From NCBI GenBank assembly GCA_016871715.1, contig VHCO01000047.1, forward strand, positions 1-38,119: a stretch of 38,119 bases of DNA, in the 5' to 3' direction. Position numbers and translations under genes: made by a program. Each line of letters opens with the position of its first letter. The stretch's first letter is position 1. Below are positions 29,703 through 36,110 of the stretch, one piece after another. Source of the DNA: Verrucomicrobiota bacterium. GTDB lineage: Bacteria; Verrucomicrobiota; Verrucomicrobiia; Limisphaerales; J093. Under the pieces are notes generated by a model. That model was not told where the DNA came from and ran no database searches. It saw only the letters and a program-made list of their open reading frames with translations.

Positions 29703-31247
29703 TCATCGGGTCAGCTTGAACCCGTATTGGACGTTGCTGAACTCGGTGGGCAGGATTTTGGCGAGTTGGTCGGTGACACGCTGGCGCATCTCGACGGCCA
29801 GTTCCATCAGGGGGTGGATTTCGTCGCTAGCCAGGGTGTCCGGGCTGCGGTGCGGGTGGATGAGCTTCAGCAAGCCCGCCGCCGTCTTCTTGATCGCATC
29901 CTGGTTGCGACCGGTCATGTTGCCGAAGTCCACCCAAGCGTTGACGTGGGTCTGAAAATTCCGCCGCCGCAGCTCCGCGAAAATCTCGGCCATGTAGTCG
30001 GTCAGCAGTCCGTAGCCGGTCGCGTAATTCTCAGGCCGGATTTTGGGCATCTCCCAGCCCGGCAGGTAGCCGTGAATGCGATCCAGGAACGCCGGGTCTT
30101 GTAGCTCCTCCGGCAGCACGGCGAACAGGTGCTTGTAGCCCTCCTCCGGCTGCTTCAGCTCCAGGTTCGTGTCGATGTTGCCGCCCAGGACCACGGAGCA
30201 CGGCGCGGAGAACTCCTGGTCGCCCCGGCTAAACTTCCCGGTTTGCATGTAGTCCTTCAGGACGCTGATGCTCGCCTCGGCGTCGTCGAAGTTGGTGTTG
30301 GCGATCTCGTCGAAGAACACGACGTGCTTCAGGCCGATGACGCCCAGCTTCCGGGATGCCTTGTTGTAAAAGAGCGTGGCGGGCGTGGCTTTGCCGCCCG
30401 ACACCACGAAGGCACGGTTCGACGTGTTGCGGAACGTGTAGGTTTTTCCGGTCTCGCGGGGGCCAAGCTCGATCAGGTTGTAGTTCGACTCCACGAAGGG
30501 CACCAAGCGCAGCAGCATGAGCAGTTTGACCCGGCGCTCGAATTTGGCCGGGTTGAAGCCGATGGACTGGATCAGCAGATCAAGCCACTCATCCCCAGTA
30601 AACTCGACGCGCTTGTCCACGAAATCATCCAGGTTGAGCCGGGTGTATTGGAGCGGCGTGAACTCCCGGATGTAGAAGGGAAACTTGCGGCTCTTGATCT
30701 CGTAGGTGCCGTCGTATTCGATTTCCATCGTGCCCCAGGCCCCGCTGGTGAGCAGCACGTCGCTATATTGGGCCAGGACTTTCTGCGCGACGCGCACGGT
30801 GTCGTCGCCCAGGGCGGGCACATTGGCCCAGTAATGGTCGCGGCCTTGGTCCAGGCGCACGGACAACTGGCCCAGTAGCGTGTATTGGCCGCGCTCCTTG
30901 ATCCGGCTTTTGATGAGTTCCTTCTTCGCGCTCTCCGAGTAGTGCTCCGACAAAATCCGATCAATCTTCTTCTGGCCGTCCACCGGGTTGCTCGGCTCGA
31001 CATACCGGCTGACCAGGTATTCCATCACGTAGCGCGGGAACTCTTTGTAGGCTTCGTTCCACCGCGTGAGCGGCTTGAGGATCACCCGGTCGCCAAGCGT
31101 CCGGGCGATCTTTTGATCCAGTGCTCCCAGCGGCTTGGCTTCGTTTACAGTCTCGTCAGGCATATAGAATGTCTTCGAACGTAGCACGGGCGTCTCGCCC
31201 GTGGCCTTCACGGGCAGGATGCCCGTGCCACGGTTAGACGTCATCAA
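29703..31247 (-). CDS. brxL: BREX protein BrxL, short form without Lon domain
   Basis: 514 residues from the ATG at 31247, or 486 if the ATG at 31163 (MPDETVNEAK) is used. The BrxL AAA+ core is clear: NLIELGPRETGKTYTFRNTS (Walker A GPRETGKT, 234-241 in the shorter numbering), VVSGGKATPATLFYN, VVFFDEIANT (Walker B) and AFLDRIHGYLPGWEMPKIRPE. It ends at about the point where long BrxL proteins continue into a Lon-like protease, so it matches the roughly 450-residue (TIGR02688-type) form. BrxL is a DNA-binding AAA+ ring needed for phage exclusion in some BREX types. ATGATGACGTCTAA overlaps the PglZ stop, and AAGGG precedes it, favouring coupled translation from 31247. Residues 7-23 would then be encoded by a palindromic repeat. 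Confidence 0.9.
   Translation of the reverse strand: MMTSNRGTGILPVKATGETPVLRSKTFYMPDETVNEAKPLGALDQKIARTLGDRVILKPLTRWNEAYKEFPRYVMEYLVSRYVEPSNPVDGQKKIDRILSEHYSESAKKELIKSRIKERGQYTLLGQLSVRLDQGRDHYWANVPALGDDTVRVAQKVLAQYSDVLLTSGAWGTMEIEYDGTYEIKSRKFPFYIREFTPLQYTRLNLDDFVDKRVEFTGDEWLDLLIQSIGFNPAKFERRVKLLMLLRLVPFVESNYNLIELGPRETGKTYTFRNTSNRAFVVSGGKATPATLFYNKASRKLGVIGLKHVVFFDEIANTNFDDAEASISVLKDYMQTGKFSRGDQEFSAPCSVVLGGNIDTNLELKQPEEGYKHLFAVLPEELQDPAFLDRIHGYLPGWEMPKIRPENYATGYGLLTDYMAEIFAELRRRNFQTHVNAWVDFGNMTGRNQDAIKKTAAGLLKLIHPHRSPDTLASDEIHPLMELAVEMRQRVTDQLAKILPTEFSNVQYGFKLTR
31181..31233. repeat. Double palindromic repeat (GTGILPV type) at the pglZ-brxL junction
   Basis: Two adjacent 19-bp palindromes, CACGGGCGTCTCGCCCGTG (31185-31203) and CACGGGCAGGATGCCCGTG (31209-31227), fill the space between the PglZ stop and the inner BrxL start. 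Read on the minus strand in the BrxL frame they give GTGILPVKATGETPVLR. The same 19-bp palindromes occur in pglZ and in the methyltransferase gene. Confidence 0.92.
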
Positions 31248-34128
31248 AGCCCTTCAGCGCGTCGGTGTCGAACTTCACCGCCTTGGGCTTGATCTTGACC
31301 GGGATGGACGCCCGTCCGTCGAGCGCCTCCCGCCATGTTCCACTTAAATCGGTATGCCGCAGCCGCAGCGTAACGGCGCTGACCGTGCCCGTGGGATCGG
31401 GTTCGCGGGCAGACGTTTCCCGGTATCGCGCCAGCACCGAGGCCGTCAGCTTGGCAGAGGTTGCCGGTGCCAGTTGCGCCTGGTGCTGGAAGATTTCCTG
31501 ACCCAGGTTGTTGGCGACCCGCACTTCAAACTCGATGTCGCAGTTGCCGGTGTTCCGCACGGTAAACGGAAGCTCCACCACTGCGTCTTCCTCGGCCTGG
31601 AGCACGGTTGGCAGGTCCAGCAATTCCGCCCTCGCCGTCTTCTCCGTCACCCGGCGCAGCACCACGCCCGGCACCACCGCTTCGGCCAGCGACAGCCCGC
31701 CGTGGCTGTAGCGCGGCATGATCTTCGTGCCCTCGCGCATGAACCACCGCCTGCCCAGGGCCATCCACACGTCTTGGGTGCCCGCCGCGATCTTCACGGC
31801 GTCCGGCATGGCGGCGGGCGCAAAGCCCTCGACGTAGCGCCAGCGGATGCTCTCCTCCATCGTCAGGCCCGCCTTCTTGGCTTCGGCCTCCGCTACAGGA
31901 ACCGCATCGCCCTGGAGCAGTTCTTTGAATCCGTGGTCCGAACTCAGGACCACGACGTCCTCCGGGCCGATCCGCTTCAGAAGATCGTCAAGAATGCCCC
32001 GGATACCCGCGCTCTTATCGCCGAGCATCTTCGTGCGGATGACATTGTTCAAGGATGCCAGGTCACCGTCGAAGTCGTGCGCCTCCTGGTCGGAAACGGG
32101 ATAGATCAGCACGTTGACCAGCGGCGCATCCTTGTCCGTGAATCCCATCCTCTTGCGAGCTTTGGTAGTGTCCGCACCGGTGACGTAACGGAGCTTGGTC
32201 TTCGCCTCCTGGGCGGTCAGGCCCATGTTCACTGCAAACAGTTGGCCTTCGTCTTGGCTGAACATGCCTTTGAACCCTCTCCATTCGCTGGGCACGCCGC
32301 CCGCCAGCAGGGCGGTCCTGGCGATCTCGGTGTAGCTCGGCAGGACGCAGTAGCACGGTTGGTCGTCCACCTTGAAATCCACGGCCAGCAGCGGGCGCAC
32401 GATCCGTTCCCAGGTATCCAGCCGCATCCCGTCAAACACCAAAACCCACACCCGCCCCGGCAAGGTGTCTGCCGCAATCTGCTTCACGCCGATCTTCGCC
32501 CGGAGCAATCCGCGCACGTTCCTGGCACCGCGACAGAAGTTCTCCGGGTCGGGCCGGACGAAACCCGTCAACGCCTGGTCGAGTCGCTCAAGGCGCTCGA
32601 CTATGCGCCCCTTCAGCGACTCCGGCGTCGGGCGCAGTTCGTCCGTGCCGAAGAAATACTGCTGGCCGCGCTGGATCAGATCGTCATCGTCGAACTCGGC
32701 CAGGTAGTGCGCCGCCTGGGAGACCTCCAGCTCCAGCAAATGCTGGCCGTTTTGGACATACCAATCCAGCAGCGCGTCCGCGTGCGGGAATTTGGGCAGC
32801 GGCACCGTGAGACCGGTTTCAGCCCTGCGTAGCGCCAGCAGTAGCCACAGGCCCGCCCGGCACTGCCGCGCACGCTCCGTGGTCGTGTCGGCATCCGCCA
32901 GCAGCGGGTGCTTGTCCAGTCCCGACACCCAGGCCAGAGGTGGCACGGGCGTCTCGCCCGTGTTGGCGGCCATGCCCTCCGAACAACTCCACGGGCGGGA
33001 CGCCCGTGCCACGGACGCCCGTGCCACGAGCTCAGTGAACACCCTATCCAGAACCGACCGCAGATGTTGCCGCAGGATCGCGGGCGTGGTCTGCGCCAAA
33101 ATGAACTCGGCGTCCGCGTCACTGCCGGTTACGGGCGGGAGCAGGGTCAGCACCTTGCCGGCGCGGCCCGGAGTCAGGAAGACCTCGGCGCGTTGTTCGA
33201 TGGCCGACCACACGCCGCCCTTCTTCAGCGCCGCGATGACCTTCGGCGCGAGCTTCTCCATGTCGGCCAGGCGCAGGTCGGACGGGAACAACTGGAGGCC
33301 CGCCAGTTGTGTGGATGGATTCTGGAGCTTCACTTGGCCCGCGAGGTCACGCAGCACCAGGTAGCCCGCCAGCTCCTCCGGCGCGGTGTCGGTCCAGAAT
33401 AGCAGGTCTTCCACCTGCTCGCGGGCGGCTTCGTGGATGACCTGTTGGATGACTTCGCGCCGGGCGCTCAGGTCTGGCCTGCCGACCAGCAGCCTGATGG
33501 CGTGGGCCAAAAACTCATCCGGTTCAATCTCGTCCGTCCATGTGTCCTCCAGGCCCAGGTCAGGGTGGTGAGCCAGCAGGACCATCGCGGCGACCTGGCC
33601 ACGGCCCCAACTGTCGGGCTTGCCCCACCGCTGGATTAACTTGTCGGCGGCGTCCTGGGCGTAGTCCAGCCGCGCCAGCAGGTCGGTCTTGAACCGGCGC
33701 AACTCCGCGACCGGGCAGTTGATCTTCGGCGTGATGCGGCGGAAGAACGCGGGGACCGACAGGTCCAGCGGCTCCCCGGCCTCATTGCGGGCGAGAACAT
33801 CGGCAACGTAGGACACGTCAATCGGCGCGTCCACGCCGGGGCCGCGAGTGAGGACGATCACGACGCGCGGAAAGGCGGTTGCCAAGGCTGAAGGCTGAGG
33901 GCTGAAGGCTGAAGGAGTGGAAGCCTCGCGGAAGCGGAGGCGGAAGGCCAAGTCGTCACCACGAAACACGACCACATTCCATTCGCGCCCGGCAGGATCG
34001 ACCACCTTCGGCCGGTCCAAAACCTTGGCGTCAGCTAAAAACCGATCCGAGTCGATGGCGACCGCGACGCGGGCGTCAGCGGGAAGCTTGCCCAGCCAGT
34101 CATGAAACAGTTCGGTGGGCGTGGTCAT
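31234..34128 (-). CDS. pglZ: PglZ-type phosphatase-superfamily protein of a BREX system
   Basis: 964 residues from the ATG at 34128 (a TTG start at 34179 would add 17 residues translated from a repeat tract and is unlikely). The alkaline-phosphatase-like PglZ domain is in the second half: RVWVLVFDGMRLDTWE (metal Asp about 563), PSYTEIARTALLAG (nucleophile region), then VVVLSSDHGFKEL (about 729) and RYSHGGLSLAEAVVPGVVL. The C-terminal about 130 residues form a beta-sandwich-like tail (VELPFTVRNTGNCDIEFEVR). PglZ is the one gene shared by all BREX types and is required for phage resistance. The gene carries two foreign-looking in-frame inserts, one of 7-bp units (33884-33915) and one palindromic (32944-33027), neither of which breaks the frame. 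Confidence 0.92.
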   Translation of the reverse strand: MTTPTELFHDWLGKLPADARVAVAIDSDRFLADAKVLDRPKVVDPAGREWNVVVFRGDDLAFRLRFREASTPSAFSPQPSALATAFPRVVIVLTRGPGVDAPIDVSYVADVLARNEAGEPLDLSVPAFFRRITPKINCPVAELRRFKTDLLARLDYAQDAADKLIQRWGKPDSWGRGQVAAMVLLAHHPDLGLEDTWTDEIEPDEFLAHAIRLLVGRPDLSARREVIQQVIHEAAREQVEDLLFWTDTAPEELAGYLVLRDLAGQVKLQNPSTQLAGLQLFPSDLRLADMEKLAPKVIAALKKGGVWSAIEQRAEVFLTPGRAGKVLTLLPPVTGSDADAEFILAQTTPAILRQHLRSVLDRVFTELVARASVARASRPWSCSEGMAANTGETPVPPLAWVSGLDKHPLLADADTTTERARQCRAGLWLLLALRRAETGLTVPLPKFPHADALLDWYVQNGQHLLELEVSQAAHYLAEFDDDDLIQRGQQYFFGTDELRPTPESLKGRIVERLERLDQALTGFVRPDPENFCRGARNVRGLLRAKIGVKQIAADTLPGRVWVLVFDGMRLDTWERIVRPLLAVDFKVDDQPCYCVLPSYTEIARTALLAGGVPSEWRGFKGMFSQDEGQLFAVNMGLTAQEAKTKLRYVTGADTTKARKRMGFTDKDAPLVNVLIYPVSDQEAHDFDGDLASLNNVIRTKMLGDKSAGIRGILDDLLKRIGPEDVVVLSSDHGFKELLQGDAVPVAEAEAKKAGLTMEESIRWRYVEGFAPAAMPDAVKIAAGTQDVWMALGRRWFMREGTKIMPRYSHGGLSLAEAVVPGVVLRRVTEKTARAELLDLPTVLQAEEDAVVELPFTVRNTGNCDIEFEVRVANNLGQEIFQHQAQLAPATSAKLTASVLARYRETSAREPDPTGTVSAVTLRLRHTDLSGTWREALDGRASIPVKIKPKAVKFDTDALKGFDDV
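32944..33027. repeat. Palindromic repeat cluster inside pglZ
   Basis: CACGGGCGTCTCGCCCGTG (32944-32962) and CACGGGCGGGACGCCCGTG (32990-33008), followed by another half site to 33027, lie wholly within pglZ. On the coding strand they translate in frame to ARASVARASRPWSCSEGMAA then NTGETPVPP, a low-complexity stretch unlike the rest of the protein. Confidence 0.92.
33884..33915. repeat. 7-bp repeat array inside pglZ
   Basis: Four to five copies of a GAAGGCT-like heptamer (AAGGCTGAAGGCTGAGGGCT...), encoding STPSAFSPQPSALA near residue 75 of PglZ. The unit is the same as in the arrays flanking the ATPase/TOPRIM pair, in the same orientation as the left one. Confidence 0.85.
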
Positions 34129-34132
34129 GACG

Positions 34133-34164
34133 AGAAGGCTGAAGGCTAAAGGCTGAATGCTGAA
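34133..34164 (+). repeat. Left inverted heptamer array flanking the ATPase/TOPRIM cassette
   Basis: 32 bases made of GAAGGCT, GAAGGCT, AAAGGCT, GAATGCT and GAA, lying between the DUF4435-like stop (34169) and the PglZ start (34128). The right array at 36078-36110 is its reverse complement with about 29 of 32 positions identical, and has the variant GAATGCT in the same place. Confidence 0.85.
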
Positions 34165-34168
34165 TTGC

Positions 34169-34975
34169 TCATTGGGCAAGGGTACTCTTCAGGGCGGCCC
34201 ACTCGGGAAGGATTGCCAGGGTCTGCTCGGGGTGTTCGAGAACCCAATTCCGGAGTCGGCTTCGGAGCTGACCGGGGGATTGAGTGCCGAGTCTGGGTGC
34301 TACATTGGCCAGGAGATCTTTGCCCGAGAACCAAACAAGAATTCCAGACGTGTCGAGCGAGGCAACTCGGGTCTTGTATTGCTCGAAAACACCACGGAGC
34401 GCGTCTTCCTCGAAGGCGGCGGCAACCGGCTGGATGAATTCACGAGTCGAGGTCGAAATCCAATTCCAGTTCGCCGGCTCGGAAATATCCTGTGGCAAGG
34501 CGAATTCACCGTGGACCTGAGGCGGGTGGGTTTCCAAATGGCGTGAGGGCGGAAGTTTCGACCTAACCTGGCCGATGGCCCAACGAGCCGCCTGATAGTT
34601 CGCGAGTTCCTGTCCGGCATCGAGCAGCAGTCCGTCGAACTCCGCCACCGGGCGATCAAGCGCGGCCGCGGCCAAAGCCGGCTCCAGAAGGTAGCACTCA
34701 ATGCAGTGCCTGAACCAGCACCAGCCAACCGCCACGCCACTCCGGGTGGTAATGGGTGCGGGCAGATGGGGGGCCGTTTGGCTTGGTTCAAAATCGAAGT
34801 CACGATCCCGCAGGAAAAAGACGGAATCGTTCTCGGTCTTGGCGCGTTCCCTCAGCACAATACCCTGGAGCGCATACTTGGTTCCGCCCTTCCGGACCAA
34901 CGGAAAACCGGCCAGGATGGCGTTCAGGACTTCTTGATCGAGGTCGCCCTCCACGTAGAGGAGATCTACAGGCAT
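34169..34975 (-). CDS. DUF4435/TOPRIM-like protein, probable PARIS AriB-type effector
   Basis: 268 residues. The N-terminus VDLLYVEGDLDQEVLNAIL carries the conserved Glu of TOPRIM-type nucleases. FFLRDRDFDFEP (about 55-66) supplies the D-x-D-type acidic cluster. WCWFRHCIECYLLEP (about 85-99) matches the R-x-E/C-I-E-x-Y-L helix typical of DUF4435 and OLD-like TOPRIM proteins. The Glu, Asp-x-Asp and E-x-YLL order fits a Mg-dependent nuclease. It starts inside the last 10 bases of the AAA ATPase gene, so the two are coupled, as in the PARIS system where the ATPase AriA holds the DUF4435 nuclease AriB until triggered by phage anti-restriction proteins. The family call is by motif pattern and context; RloB- or OLD-type alternatives remain. 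Confidence 0.68.
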   Translation of the reverse strand: MPVDLLYVEGDLDQEVLNAILAGFPLVRKGGTKYALQGIVLRERAKTENDSVFFLRDRDFDFEPSQTAPHLPAPITTRSGVAVGWCWFRHCIECYLLEPALAAAALDRPVAEFDGLLLDAGQELANYQAARWAIGQVRSKLPPSRHLETHPPQVHGEFALPQDISEPANWNWISTSTREFIQPVAAAFEEDALRGVFEQYKTRVASLDTSGILVWFSGKDLLANVAPRLGTQSPGQLRSRLRNWVLEHPEQTLAILPEWAALKSTLAQ

Positions 34976-36066
34976 AGCCGCCCTCCCTTAAGCCGGGTTT
35001 CCAGATCCTTGGGTATGCTGCCTTCGACGAAGGACGAGTGCGTGGTGATGAGGAACTGGCAATCCGGCCCCAACTTGGGCAGGTAGGCGAGTAATCCTTG
35101 CTGTTCGGGTGGGTGCAGGTGTAGTTCCAGTTCGTCAATCATCACGATGGATCGTTTGATCCCGAGGCGCACAAAATCGCAGATGAGGGGGAAGATGGAC
35201 TGTTCCCCCGAGGACATTTCCGCGATGTCAAACGGCCGCCCGTCACGGCTCAGAACAAAGTAGAAGTCGGCCGCGCCACGCCCGCGGGGGTTTTCCATCG
35301 GGGCGACGCCCTGGAATACCGTGCCCGGGTAGATCTGCTGGAAGTGCTTCTGGAGACCCTCGATGTAGTCGCGCCCGTTCGGCGCGGTCTTGGATGTGTG
35401 ATAGGCCCACCAACCCACCAGGCTTTCGCGCAATAATTCAACGCCCGCCGACCAGCCCTCCACCGGAGCCTTTTCGCCCGGAACCGTCTCGTCATGCGGT
35501 TGCTCGCCCAAATTGCGATATTGGTCATACCAAAACACATCGCCCAAGCGTTCAAAGTAGCCTTTCAGGTCGGGGCGGGTCCGCGAGAGGGTCTTCACAT
35601 AATATCGTCCCAGCAGTTGGAATTTCGCCGCCTGTCCTTCCGCGCAATCCACCCGCCCTGATTCGAACACCAAGGTGACCTCTTTCCTGGTATCCGGCGG
35701 GACCGGCGGGCGACCGGGGGCGTTCGGGCCGGCGTTGGCGGATTTTTCCCATTCCCGGTAAACTTCCTGCGTCGCCTGAATTTCATCCTCCTCGAAGACG
35801 ATCCTCAGTTCGACCCGGGTCCGACCCAATGTCGATAGGCGCTCGGGAATAAAACCATTCCAGCGGAATTCCTCGACCTCGCGGGTTCGCCGGGTCGCCA
35901 GGGACAACGTCAGGGCGATGGCCTGCAAAACCGTGGTCTTGCCCGACCCATTGTCTCCCAGCACCGCGTGCAGCCAGTGTGGTTCCCGGTCGTACGGCGG
36001 CACGAAGTTCAACTCGGCCCGCTTCACGCCCTTGAAATTCTCGATCAGTGCGTATTTCAGTTTCAT
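34966..36066 (-). CDS. ABC-type AAA ATPase, probable PARIS AriA-like partner
   Basis: 366 residues, starting at an ATG preceded by AGGAG. It begins LKYALIENFKGVKRAEL, the usual AAA15/AAA21 opening. It has Walker A GDNGSGKT (37-44), the ABC signature EMSSGEQS (283-290), Walker B RSIVMIDELELHLHP (about 304-318) and the His switch ITTHSSFV (about 339-346). An insertion of helices (residues 120-220) replaces the coiled coil of SMC/RecF relatives. It encodes the cytoplasmic sensor/scaffold half of a two-gene unit with the TOPRIM-like protein, with a 10-base overlap. The local GC (about 50-55% in sampled lines) is below that of pglZ. A Septu- or Gabija-like assignment is less likely because the partner lacks HNH or UvrD features. 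Confidence 0.85.
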   Translation of the reverse strand: MKLKYALIENFKGVKRAELNFVPPYDREPHWLHAVLGDNGSGKTTVLQAIALTLSLATRRTREVEEFRWNGFIPERLSTLGRTRVELRIVFEEDEIQATQEVYREWEKSANAGPNAPGRPPVPPDTRKEVTLVFESGRVDCAEGQAAKFQLLGRYYVKTLSRTRPDLKGYFERLGDVFWYDQYRNLGEQPHDETVPGEKAPVEGWSAGVELLRESLVGWWAYHTSKTAPNGRDYIEGLQKHFQQIYPGTVFQGVAPMENPRGRGAADFYFVLSRDGRPFDIAEMSSGEQSIFPLICDFVRLGIKRSIVMIDELELHLHPPEQQGLLAYLPKLGPDCQFLITTHSSFVEGSIPKDLETRLKGGRLCL

Positions 36067-36077
36067 AGCTCCTGTGT

Positions 36078-36110
36078 TTCAGCATTCAGCGTTCAGCCTT
36101 CAGCCTTTCT
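36078..36110 (-). repeat. Right inverted heptamer array flanking the ATPase/TOPRIM cassette
   Basis: 33 bases whose minus-strand reading is GAAAGGCT, GAAGGCT, GAACGCT, GAATGCT and GAA. It begins inside the last codons of the methyltransferase (its TGA stop at 36100-36102 is part of the array) and ends 11 bases before the ATPase start. It is the mirror image of the array at 34133-34164. Confidence 0.85.

Noticed and set aside
31354-32832. 492-codon plus-strand frame opposite pglZ
   Set aside because: Antisense artefact; PglZ motifs on the minus strand are unambiguous.
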